Of a DNA stretch of 8,978 nt, positions 1 to 6,376 are shown piece by piece. Both the position numbers and the translations under genes were made by a program. Below the pieces are notes generated by a model. That model worked only from the letters and a program-made list of their open reading frames with translations, ran no database searches and was not told where the DNA came from. Every line of letters starts with the position of its first letter. Position 1 is the stretch's first letter. The stretch lies in the NCBI GenBank assembly GCA_016788945.1, contig JAEUSA010000110.1, forward strand, positions 1-8,978, written 5' to 3'. The DNA comes from Leptospiraceae bacterium. Its GTDB lineage: Bacteria > Spirochaetota > Leptospiria > Turneriellales > Turneriellaceae.

Positions 1-238
1 AGCCAAACGCGAGCTGCATGAATGTGAGATTACCTGTATATGCAAGGCCGGGTATCGAAATAAACGTCAGGCTCGAGGTTTCCGCCGCGACGATGGATGC
101 AGAGATCACCCACCACGGTAGCGTGTGGTTACCCGAAAAAAAATCCGCAGTATTCTTTTGTCTGCGGCCAAACGTGAAACCCACGAGTTGCAGTAGCAGA
201 AAGTACGCGATGAGGACGGCGAAATCTGTGATTGCCAT
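1..238 (-). CDS. Sodium:solute symporter (SSS family), N-terminal part, runs off left edge
   Basis: Reading the minus strand from ATG 238 gives 79 codons without a stop to the window edge. The product starts MAITDFAVLIAYFLLLQLVG, a first transmembrane helix (about residues 5-23). A short basic loop (GRRQKN) follows, then ADFFSGNHTLPWW and a second helix containing AAETSSLTFISIPGLAY. The order D-F-F-x-G-x-x-x-L-P-W-W followed by E-T-S-(S/A)-L-T-F-x-x-I-P-G is characteristic of sodium:solute symporters, which are inner-membrane proteins that couple Na+ entry to uptake of small solutes. The substrate cannot be told from this fragment. The start is fixed by an in-frame TAA immediately before the ATG. 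No clear Shine-Dalgarno sequence precedes it. The gene lies 167 bases after the ELWxxDGT lipoprotein on the same strand, and nothing suggests a functional link. The family call is secure; the rest of the protein lies outside the window. Confidence 0.88.
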   Translation of the reverse strand, partial: MAITDFAVLIAYFLLLQLVGFTFGRRQKNTADFFSGNHTLPWWVISASIVAAETSSLTFISIPGLAYTGNLTFMQLAFG

Positions 239-405
239 TTAGGTATTCAGGAGACTGCTCATCGGTAGAGTTGCAGAGCCTAAATCTCCGCCGGTGTAAA
301 GCCTGATTCGCCCGGGCTACGGTGCGAGTTGCCCGCAACCGAGAACAAACCGAAATCAGATCAAAGTGCGCAACAGCCGGCTTTCTGACCGGGATAAAAC
401 AATCT
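239..405. other. Intergenic gap, no gene seen
   Basis: This gap separates the symporter start from the stop of the ELWxxDGT lipoprotein. I found no convincing promoter, no U-tract terminator and no RNA gene. Small self-complementary pieces are present (GTTGCCCGCAAC at 329-340; two CCGG blocks near 377-393) but are too weak to name. Short open frames crossing the gap lack coding character. Confidence 0.5.
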
Positions 406-2175
406 TTATGGTGGTGCTACGTAGAGAAAAAGCTCGGTTCCATTTGCCGCTGTCGTGGCGGTAAAATAAAGACTGCCGCCGTAAGGGGTGAGGTTTCCCG
501 GCGATGAACTGGCGGCACCGGGATTAATATCTGCAACCATATAGGTACCAGTCTCAGTGCCATCGCTGCGCCACAGCTCGATGCCGTTGACACCGTCGGT
601 CGCCGTAAAATAAATTAGCGAACCCACGACCGTCAAATTTGCCGGATTAGAGCTTGCAGCCCCGCCGGGATTAATGTCCTTGAGTAAGACCGTCCCTGGC
701 CCGGTCGTATCTGAAATCCAGAGTTCACAATCGGTTGCGCTGGCACAGGCCTTAAATAGGGCACTGCTACCCAATGGTGTAATAAATTCGGGCAGGCTAT
801 CGCCTGCACCGACATTAATGTCTTTCAAAAATGTCGCACCCGCCAGCGCGGAAGTGCTGCTCCACAGTTCATAACCGTTGGTATCGTGGCGCGCCATAAA
901 GAGCAGAGTATTATTCACGACCGCAAAATTCTGCGGATTTCCGCTACTCAGGCCTGGCCGAATGTTGGCGACCATGCTTGCGCTGGTTGGCGTCCCGTTC
1001 GTTTTCCACAATTCTGAACCGTTTGTACCATCATTTGCCTGAAAAACTGTTACTCCGCCAAATGAAAAGAAATCTGTCGGATTTGCATTAGACGCTCCTG
1101 GGTATATATTATGGATCATACTCAAGTTTCCTGCAACTCCGGAGCTCCGGTAGAGCTCTCTGCCGTCCGTCGCGGTTTCGCCACTGAAGACGACGTAGTT
1201 TGCATTATGCGCGAAGACCGGCGTCCTGCATCCGTCAGCCGTACCGGGATTCAGATCCTGAATCAGTGTTGTACCAGCCGATGTTCCGTCGGTACTCCAC
1301 AATTCTTCGCCCGCGGCCGTTGTGGTGGCGCAGAAAATTGCGCGGCCCCCGAGAACGACAAATGGACCAGAACCTGCACTGGGGCTTGAGCTTGCGGCGC
1401 CACCATTGATATCAGCAACCAATGCGGTGCCGGCGAGCGTACCATCGGTCTTCCAAAGTTCAGTACCGGTCGCGGCGTCGGTCGCAGCAAAGAGAACAAT
1501 GCCGCCGAAACTCGTAAAGCCATATGGGTTAGAATTGCCAGCACCCGCATTAATGTCCTTGATCAGCGTTGTCCCGTCTCTTGATCCGTCAGATTTCCAG
1601 AGCTCTGCGCCATTCGTGCCATCATTGGCGCGGAAATACAACGTTGATCCTATAATGCGCAGAAATGATGGGCTGGCGCTACCGGCGCCAGAATTTACGT
1701 CACGGACCATTACAAGGCCATGCCGGTAACCCGATAAGTTGAGAGTATAAACATCGCTGCCTGGAGTTGAGAGAATGGTGATTTTGGCCGATCGTGAAAA
1801 TGCGGAGTGAGGAGTAACCGTAATCGTGAAGTTTTCTGAGGCACCGGCAGTCAGTACCGAACCGGCTGGCTGGCTGACCGAAATTTCAGATGAATTTGCG
1901 CCACCCACGGCGATTAGCGGTGAACCAGCCAGTGTTATGGCAAATGAACTTCTATTACGCAGAGTACCATTTATGGTGATCGGCGAATCTGTTGAAGCAT
2001 TGCCCCAATTGTATGTTGAATCCGACGCATAAGTCTGCCCGTTGATAATTACCTCAAGACGCGAATTGCCGAAGTCGAGCAAGAACGCGGGATCTTGCTG
2101 ACAGGCGCCGGAAAACAACAGCGCTGTGAATAACATAAACTGCCTGAGCTGTTTTTTCGTTTCTAAATGTTGCAT
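406..2175 (-). CDS. ELWxxDGT-repeat surface lipoprotein
   Basis: The predicted product has 589 residues. It opens with a lipoprotein signal (MQHLETKKQLRQ, a hydrophobic stretch, then FSGAC), placing the lipidated Cys at residue 25; the relaxed lipobox fits spirochaetes. Residues about 36-150 are beta-rich and resemble choice-of-anchor-D/Ig-like domains (INGTLRNRSSFAITL, ENFTITVTP). From about 155 to the end there are nine copies of a 48-residue unit. Its pattern is roughly L-x-x-D-I-N-P-G-A-A-S-S-S-P, a beta pair with Y-F-x-A-x-x-x-x-x-G, then ELWxxDGT. The glutamate of each ELW-type motif falls at 191, 239, 291, 340, 388, 436, 484, 533 and 581. Such repeats probably fold as a propeller-like or solenoid surface domain; ligand unknown. 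The start at 2175 overlaps the upstream stop as TGATG, suggesting translational coupling. An alternative ATG at 2187 adds only MAVL. The repeat family is certain, the function unknown. Confidence 0.85.
   Translation of the reverse strand: MQHLETKKQLRQFMLFTALLFSGACQQDPAFLLDFGNSRLEVIINGQTYASDSTYNWGNASTDSPITINGTLRNRSSFAITLAGSPLIAVGGANSSEISVSQPAGSVLTAGASENFTITVTPHSAFSRSAKITILSTPGSDVYTLNLSGYRHGLVMVRDVNSGAGSASPSFLRIIGSTLYFRANDGTNGAELWKSDGSRDGTTLIKDINAGAGNSNPYGFTSFGGIVLFAATDAATGTELWKTDGTLAGTALVADINGGAASSSPSAGSGPFVVLGGRAIFCATTTAAGEELWSTDGTSAGTTLIQDLNPGTADGCRTPVFAHNANYVVFSGETATDGRELYRSSGVAGNLSMIHNIYPGASNANPTDFFSFGGVTVFQANDGTNGSELWKTNGTPTSASMVANIRPGLSSGNPQNFAVVNNTLLFMARHDTNGYELWSSTSALAGATFLKDINVGAGDSLPEFITPLGSSALFKACASATDCELWISDTTGPGTVLLKDINPGGAASSNPANLTVVGSLIYFTATDGVNGIELWRSDGTETGTYMVADINPGAASSSPGNLTPYGGSLYFTATTAANGTELFLYVAPP
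418..1713 (-). repeat. Nine tandem ELWxxDGT protein repeats (about 144 bp period)
   Basis: Spacings between successive ELW-type motifs are 48, 52, 49, 48, 48, 48, 49 and 48 residues. The last motif (ELFLYV) is five residues before the C-terminus, so the gene ends exactly on a repeat boundary. Repeat 3 to 4 and repeat 7 carry unusual cysteines (C282, C316, C477, C483). The DNA copies have diverged and are not identical direct repeats. Confidence 0.85.
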
Positions 2176-2177
2176 CA
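2173..2177 (-). promoter_or_regulatory. TGATG stop/start overlap coupling barrel gene to ELWxxDGT gene
   Basis: On the minus strand the barrel gene ends ...TGG CGG TTC TGA, and the A of that stop begins the ATG of the lipoprotein gene. This arrangement usually means the ribosome re-initiates directly. A weak purine-rich GGCGG lies seven bases before the ATG. It is the main reason for choosing 2175 over the in-frame ATG at 2187. Confidence 0.6.
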
Positions 2178-3287
2178 GAACCGCCATGAACCGCTGATCG
2201 TCGCGCCGAGGGTCGCCGATATGCCCTGCCCGTTAAAAAATGCCATCGAAACCGCACCAAGGTTTAAGAACACATCATCTGTTACGATAATACCGAGTCC
2301 CAGGCCTGCATTCGCTGTCGGGCCGTAGAATAGCGCGGATTGCGATGCGACTTTAGTCCCTGTGCTGTCCGTGGGGTGGCGCACGTAATTTGAGAACTGC
2401 AGCGTTGTCTGCCCAACGAAAAAGCCGCCGCCGACCCAGGGCGTCAGGCTCAAGCGCTTCGAAAACGGGAAGATATAACCTAACCCGCCAGCCGCACTAC
2501 CAGCCATCATCGTCTGCGGTATTGCCGTGCCGGATTGCTCGCTCTGGAGAGATGAAAACGAACTGTAAAACATTCCCTGAACATACCATTCAAGCCTGCG
2601 CCACAACTGAGACTGTGCCCTGAGACCAGCGCCATAAAGTTGCGGAGATTGCGACGGCGTGATGAAAGATTTGCTTTCGCTAAACTTCGCTGGCCCTGCG
2701 AGCGTCAAAAAATATGCTTCGCTCACCAACCGCAGCGTCGGATGCCCTACTTCGAATTCTGTTTCGTTCTTTGCATAGTAGTCTTTGCCGGGCAGAACCT
2801 TTTTGGCGGCCTCAGTGAGCGTTATCGCAAGTTCATCCACCTTACCGAACAAATCACCCGTGAGCGGCATATTCTTCTCGATGACGTCGATCACCTTCTT
2901 GTTTTTTACGTCGATCAGGAACAGAGTCGTCTTAATCACCTGCTGCCGGTTCAACACGGCGACACGAAAGCCGCCGCTGATGGCGATATCTTGTCGCATG
3001 CGAATACCCAAGCTCATCGCATAGGTGCGCGTATACGACTCATCTTCAAAAGGTAAATCACCCGCAACTGCCGCCTTCTGCCATGCCTCTTTGGGGGTTT
3101 CAGAGTAGGCAAAGTTTTCTTTCAGCTTCGCGGTGAACGCATCGGTAATCGACCCGACGAGATAGTCATAGTTCGTATTTTTGTCGATGTTGACGACATC
3201 GAGAATAAGAACTTTCTTGAGTGCTGCCGCGTGCAGCGTCGAACCCAGAAGAAATACCGAAAGTATTTTGAGTCGCATTTTTGCCAT
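2175..3287 (-). CDS. Putative outer-membrane beta-barrel protein with FlgO/TolB-N-like N-terminal domain (paralogue A)
   Basis: The predicted product has 370 residues. A Sec signal peptide (MAKMRLKILSVFLLGSTLHAAA, cleavage near residues 20-22) is followed by a periplasmic-type alpha/beta domain (about 23-160). That domain has VLILDVVNID, a YLVGSITDAF...KLKENF helix, AISGGFRVAV, a TTLFLIDVKNKKV strand pair and a closing helix DELAITLTEAAKKVLP. The pattern resembles FlgO, TolB N-terminal and CsgG-type domains. Residues about 180-370 are alternating polar/hydrophobic, glycine- and aromatic-rich strands ending in SGSWRF; a C-terminal phenylalanine is typical of outer-membrane barrels. It is paralogous to the gene at 3470-4585: about half of the residues match over LDVVNIDK...LKENFA. 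The open frame extends up to ATG 3425, but a strong promoter lies inside that extension, and 3287 starts directly on the signal peptide, matching the paralogue's length (371). No good Shine-Dalgarno is visible at 3287. Function is unknown; export or anchoring of the neighbouring lipoprotein is inferred. Confidence 0.75.
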   Translation of the reverse strand: MAKMRLKILSVFLLGSTLHAAALKKVLILDVVNIDKNTNYDYLVGSITDAFTAKLKENFAYSETPKEAWQKAAVAGDLPFEDESYTRTYAMSLGIRMRQDIAISGGFRVAVLNRQQVIKTTLFLIDVKNKKVIDVIEKNMPLTGDLFGKVDELAITLTEAAKKVLPGKDYYAKNETEFEVGHPTLRLVSEAYFLTLAGPAKFSESKSFITPSQSPQLYGAGLRAQSQLWRRLEWYVQGMFYSSFSSLQSEQSGTAIPQTMMAGSAAGGLGYIFPFSKRLSLTPWVGGGFFVGQTTLQFSNYVRHPTDSTGTKVASQSALFYGPTANAGLGLGIIVTDDVFLNLGAVSMAFFNGQGISATLGATISGSWRF

Positions 3288-3354
3288 ACTGCCAAGCGAA
3301 GATTTCCAGGAATTCCCAAGCAATAGCCCCATGGGCAGATCACTCGCACCTTCG

Positions 3355-3380
3355 CTGTCCGCGTGCGCGGCGGCAGACAG
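3355..3380 (-). other. Hairpin in 5' leader of barrel gene A
   Basis: In the predicted transcript, CTGTCTGC can pair with GCGGACAG (8 bp, one G-U) around a 10-base GC-rich loop. It sits between the promoter and the start codon at 3287. There is no U tract after it, so it is not a terminator. It may be chance in GC-rich DNA. Confidence 0.3.
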
Positions 3381-3413
3381 CCGAAGAGCATCAGGGCTCA
3401 TTCTCATACGGAA

Positions 3414-3442
3414 ATTATAGACCATTTGCAGCCTGAAGGCAA
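3414..3442 (-). promoter_or_regulatory. Sigma70-type promoter for barrel gene A and ELWxxDGT lipoprotein
   Basis: The minus strand has -35 TTGCCT (3442-3437), a 17-base spacer and a perfect -10 TATAAT (3419-3414), so transcription should begin near 3407. The -35 lies in a 10-base box, AAGGCAATAG in plus-strand reading (3436-3445), that recurs identically at the promoter of the beta-helix operon. A small dyad, GCCTGAAGGC (3431-3440, plus strand), overlaps the -35 and could be an operator. Transcription from here would start downstream of the ATG at 3425, which argues against that start. Confidence 0.6.
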
Positions 3443-3469
3443 TAGTACAGATGTATTAGTGGGGGAGGT

Positions 3470-4585
3470 TTAGAGCCTCAATCTTATACCTAACATTCCT
3501 TGAAACACATAAGTAAGCGTATACTGCTCGAGTTCACCCAAAGATAAAAGCCCCAAACTCAGATCTAAATTCTTATTTATCGAAAAGAGTAAGTCTGCGC
3601 CCGCGCCAAAGGCAATAAAGCCATTATTGAAATTACCCTGCGCGCTGCCGGTTACCTGAGTCGTTTGCATTACATAACCTGCACCAATTTTCGGCAATAT
3701 TGCAAAGTATTTACCCGCTGAGATTGAAACTCCGACGTAGTTAATAAGAACATAGTTTGACGTCGTTCCAGAAAGCTGTAAAGTTTGAACAATGGCATCG
3801 TTACCTTCTTTCAAGTAATGTCGCATGATTGTAAGGTCACCTTGTACAAAGAAACGTTGCCAGATAATTGGCAAAAAGAGCGTCAGATTCATATTGATTG
3901 CAGGTTGCTCGGGTTTAAAATAGCGTGCTAAACCTTCATAATATATGGTGCCACCCGCGCGTAGACCCACCGCCAATTCGCCGAACCATGGCCTGCTTTC
4001 GCTCGTTGAATATCCCTTGCGTTGAAAATCTTCTTTGCTCGGGAGAACCGCCGCAGCCTCTTTGGTAATACGCGTAGCAATTTTTTCGACGGTTTCAAAA
4101 ATGCTTGCGTCGGCGGGAGCCTTCTCAGTAAATTCGGCAATATTTTTCTTCTTGGCCGTATCGATCAGCAGAACTGAGATGCGGATTTCAGTATTCTTTC
4201 GGGTTTCAACAATCCGAAAACCGCCTGCAATGACGATATCGCCCTTGGCCAATAGGCCCAAATTCGTTGCCGCCGTTTCGGTATAGAAATCTTTGCGGTA
4301 GATATAATTCTGATCCGCTACCGGTTGATAGATGTCTGGTGTAATGTCTTTGAATGCGAAATTCTGTTTGAGTTTTTCGCGTACTGCATCGGTCAACGAA
4401 GCTTCGAGGTACTGGAAATTTTCCTTTTTCTCGATGTTGATGAAATCAAGTGTCATTACAGATTTGAGTGTTTGGGCGTTTAAGGAGGCGGGTATTAACA
4501 TCCCCATGCAACAGGCCACCTCAGCAGCAAGTCGCAGGCTTGGGACACGTGCTATGTGAGCACTTATGAATCTAATTGCTTTCAA
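3470..4585 (-). CDS. Putative outer-membrane beta-barrel protein with FlgO/TolB-N-like N-terminal domain (paralogue B)
   Basis: The predicted product has 371 residues. The signal sequence has a long basic n-region (MKAIRFISAHIARVPSLR), a hydrophobic stretch and the cleavage motif SLNA|Q at about 37. The N-terminal domain (about 38-180) matches paralogue A: LDFINIEKKENFQYLEASL, TDAVREKLKQNFAF, DIVIAGGFRIVE, RISVLLIDTAKKK and EKIATRITKEAAAVLP. The C-terminal half (about 195-371) is barrel-like: alternating strands, Gly/Tyr-rich (ELAVGLRAGGTIYYEG, SISAGKYFAILPKIGAGY, FGAGADLLF), ending LGIRLRL. The start codon is TTG at 4585, inside the last codons of the upstream beta-helix gene (14-base overlap). 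It is preceded by GGGGG, exactly where the paralogous upstream junction at 6368 has an ATG. An ATG at 4507 would leave only a 12-residue leader without positive charge. Likely third gene of an operon with the two beta-helix lipoproteins. Function is unknown; role as a partner of the lipoproteins is inferred. Confidence 0.75.
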   Translation of the reverse strand: MKAIRFISAHIARVPSLRLAAEVACCMGMLIPASLNAQTLKSVMTLDFINIEKKENFQYLEASLTDAVREKLKQNFAFKDITPDIYQPVADQNYIYRKDFYTETAATNLGLLAKGDIVIAGGFRIVETRKNTEIRISVLLIDTAKKKNIAEFTEKAPADASIFETVEKIATRITKEAAAVLPSKEDFQRKGYSTSESRPWFGELAVGLRAGGTIYYEGLARYFKPEQPAINMNLTLFLPIIWQRFFVQGDLTIMRHYLKEGNDAIVQTLQLSGTTSNYVLINYVGVSISAGKYFAILPKIGAGYVMQTTQVTGSAQGNFNNGFIAFGAGADLLFSINKNLDLSLGLLSLGELEQYTLTYVFQGMLGIRLRL

Positions 4586-4593
4586 ATGCCCCC
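4572..4593 (-). promoter_or_regulatory. Stop/start overlap with internal ribosome-binding site (beta-helix gene 2 to barrel gene B)
   Basis: Minus-strand GGGGG (4593-4589) stands three bases before the TTG start at 4585, and the upstream gene stops at TAG 4574-4572. The purine run is encoded by Met-Gly-Ala of the conserved C-terminal WSMGAFESN. The arrangement duplicates the junction at 6355-6376, which supports the unusual TTG start. Confidence 0.55.
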
Positions 4594-6368
4594 ATCGACC
4601 AGTTGCTCGCTCCGGTATTGGATGGCGTGCAGCCCGTAATCGCTGAAATGGTTCGCGTTAGCCCGTCTTTATCACTAGTAAAGGATGTGGATAAATCTCG
4701 CCCCCCGCCTCGGACGTCGCATATCGCAGCGTTCGCGGTGAGATGCCAGTCATTGTCAGTCATGGTGTTGATGTCATTGTCTGCGCCGACCATATTGACA
4801 AAGAGTTGATTGCCCGTATTGTCTACGTTGATGTTACCCATGCTCGCCAAAGTGCCTGTGGGTAAGGTAATACTGGTTGAAAGATTTGTTACATCTGCCC
4901 CGGTGTCATGGTCGCGATAAAGAGCTGTTGTGCACCCAAAAAGATTATTGTTTTCCATCGCTACAGGATCGTCACCAGCTGCACTTTCGTAGATACAAGT
5001 ACCCGTACCTACGCTGGTAAATATTATGTTATTCCTAATTTCTGGAGTTGCACCGGAAAACATGCGAATCCCATACGCTGTGCCGGCGGACCCACCATTA
5101 ATCGTATTATTCGAAATAACAGTCGGGAGCACTACCCCGGCCATACCTATTCCATAGTTGTTACCGCTTCCGCTTCCACCCAAAATTGTATTATTCACAA
5201 TGGTACCGCCGCCGCCGCCACCGGTGCTAATACCGTAATTGTTTGTGCTGTTGTTTCCGCCTACAATGAGGTTGTTTTTGACAGTGGGGGAGGCTGTATT
5301 CGTTATCGTTATTCCTGTGCTGTTCGATATCCCATTGCCTCCAAAGATAATATTATTGCTGATTACCGATGCGGAACCGCTCTCGTAGACGCCGCGCGAG
5401 CTGTTGGCGCCGTTTCCCCCTGAAATCGTATTATACGAAATTACAGGGGATGAGGCATAATTACTGGAGATGCCATGTGAAAAATTTCCCGCCCCACCAT
5501 TTATTACGTTATTTGAAAATGTCGGTGAAGCGTAATAGTTCGAGATTGCGGCATTGGATGAGAAATTACCACCGGTAATAGTGAAACCATCAACAACGGT
5601 AGTAGCAGTGAATGCCGTCGTAATATCGGCTCCGCCACGAACCGCCGCGTCACTTGCAGCAATAATACTCGTTAGATTAGCATAAATATCTCTGGTCCAG
5701 TTGTTTGCTTCATATCCACCTCGAAGACTAATTCCAGGGCGCAGCTGGATTGTTTCTGTGTATATTCCTTGGGCTACGAAAACTTGACAGGTAATTGTCG
5801 GTGAACCATTGCGCAACGAATTCGCTGCTTCGATTCCGCTTTGGATAGTTTTATAGGGAAAAGATTTATTTCCCAGCTGATTACCCGTCATATTTGCATT
5901 TACGTAAACAATGTTCGTTTCTATAGTATGCATAATCGCAGAATTACTGTTGATACTCTGGTGCTTATACTGCGCCACAACTCGCCAATGATAACTCTGT
6001 GCATCAAGTGCGGATATGCCAATCAAATCGTCATTGTTTAGTTCATACGCGTTATTAAGGAGATTTTTGCGGAGAATGATTTCAGCGAAATCTGATGATT
6101 TGGAAAGTTCAAAAACATACCGTTTTACCCCACTACGGCGCGACCACGTAAAAATTGGCGTTTTCGAAGTAGTTGAATTATGAGTTGGAGCAAGCAAGTC
6201 AATTGGCGTCAGATCTTCAGCGATAAAATCAGCATCGAGATATTCCTGTGAATTATACCCTTTACATGCGAGGAAAAAATCCAGAACAAAAATCAATAAG
6301 CTAAATCCACACAGCCAAATGGAATAGTGAGTCCGGCGCTTGATTAGGCGAATTTCAGTTAGATTCAT
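4572..6368 (-). CDS. Parallel beta-helix (DUF1565-type) surface lipoprotein 2
   Basis: The predicted product has 598 residues. The signal runs from MNLTEIRLIKRRTHYS through a hydrophobic segment to FFLAC, with the lipid Cys at 35; an Asp (D30) within the hydrophobic stretch is odd. C35 begins CKGYNSQEYLDADF, aligned with CQGFSSHDYLDGKF in the next paralogue. Residues about 56-150 resemble a fibronectin-III domain (TPIFTWSRRSGVKRYVFEL ... SYHWRVVAQ). Residues 154-265 match the DUF1565 pattern: VYVNANMTGNQLGNKSFPYK, VAQGIYTETIQLRPGISLRG. Residues 279-450 form seven beta-helix rungs marked by N-N motifs (second Asn at 287, 313, 339, 366, 393, 421, 447) with glycine-rich turns. The C-terminal region carries C458, C479, C550 and C580 and ends WSMGAFESN. 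Likely displayed on the cell surface; ligand or enzyme activity unknown, and no catalytic signature recognised. ATG 6368 is preferred over GTG 6395 because it gives a compact signal peptide and a GGGGG ribosome site. Second gene of the operon. Confidence 0.82.
   Translation of the reverse strand: MNLTEIRLIKRRTHYSIWLCGFSLLIFVLDFFLACKGYNSQEYLDADFIAEDLTPIDLLAPTHNSTTSKTPIFTWSRRSGVKRYVFELSKSSDFAEIILRKNLLNNAYELNNDDLIGISALDAQSYHWRVVAQYKHQSINSNSAIMHTIETNIVYVNANMTGNQLGNKSFPYKTIQSGIEAANSLRNGSPTITCQVFVAQGIYTETIQLRPGISLRGGYEANNWTRDIYANLTSIIAASDAAVRGGADITTAFTATTVVDGFTITGGNFSSNAAISNYYASPTFSNNVINGGAGNFSHGISSNYASSPVISYNTISGGNGANSSRGVYESGSASVISNNIIFGGNGISNSTGITITNTASPTVKNNLIVGGNNSTNNYGISTGGGGGGTIVNNTILGGSGSGNNYGIGMAGVVLPTVISNNTINGGSAGTAYGIRMFSGATPEIRNNIIFTSVGTGTCIYESAAGDDPVAMENNNLFGCTTALYRDHDTGADVTNLSTSITLPTGTLASMGNINVDNTGNQLFVNMVGADNDINTMTDNDWHLTANAAICDVRGGGRDLSTSFTSDKDGLTRTISAITGCTPSNTGASNWSMGAFESN
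5019..5534 (-). repeat. Seven beta-helix rungs in lipoprotein 2
   Basis: Each rung contains a strand such as PTVKNNLIVGG or PEIRNNIIF. Asn-to-Asn spacings are 26, 26, 27, 27, 28 and 26 residues, a regular long-rung helix with Gly/Ser/Asn-rich turns (GGSGSGNNYGI). At DNA level the recurring element is a short ATTTC(N)AATAAT-like string encoding I-S-N-N. Confidence 0.75.
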
Positions 6369-6376
6369 ACGCCCCC
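6355..6376 (-). promoter_or_regulatory. Stop/start overlap with internal ribosome-binding site (beta-helix gene 1 to gene 2)
   Basis: Minus-strand GGGGG (6376-6372), then three bases, then ATG at 6368-6366, with the upstream TGA at 6357-6355, a 14-base overlap. As at the gene 2/barrel B junction, the site is made by the codons for the conserved WSMGA. Translational coupling is likely. Confidence 0.6.

Noticed and set aside
241..320. tRNA-like appearance (GGAGA...TCTCC and GGCGAATC on the minus strand)
   Set aside because: No cloverleaf with matching acceptor and T arms could be formed and no anticodon arm is convincing.
329..393. Possible terminator hairpins after the ELWxxDGT gene
   Set aside because: Stems are only 4-5 bp and no T run follows.
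18..507. Plus-strand open frames at the left end (18-242, 322-507)
   Set aside because: They lie opposite the symporter and the lipoprotein end, have no domain signal, and the minus-strand frames are clearly the coding ones.
1111..1729. Plus-strand frames opposite the ELWxxDGT gene, including a 135-residue one
   Set aside because: Antisense shadows of a periodic gene; their low-complexity Pro/Ala/Ser sequence mirrors the repeats.
2176..2187. ATG 2187 start for the ELWxxDGT lipoprotein
   Set aside because: It is possible but adds only four residues. The TGATG overlap at 2175 is the more typical coupling arrangement.
3288..3425. N-terminal extension of barrel gene A to ATG 3425
   Set aside because: A promoter lies inside it and it would place 46 featureless residues before a good signal peptide.
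3603..3616. Third AAGGCAATA-like box inside barrel gene B
   Set aside because: It lacks a -10 at the proper distance on the minus strand and lies within coding sequence; probably chance.
4908..5423. 171-residue plus-strand frame opposite beta-helix lipoprotein 2
   Set aside because: It is the reverse reading of Asn/Gly-rich repeats, with no start context or recognisable domain.
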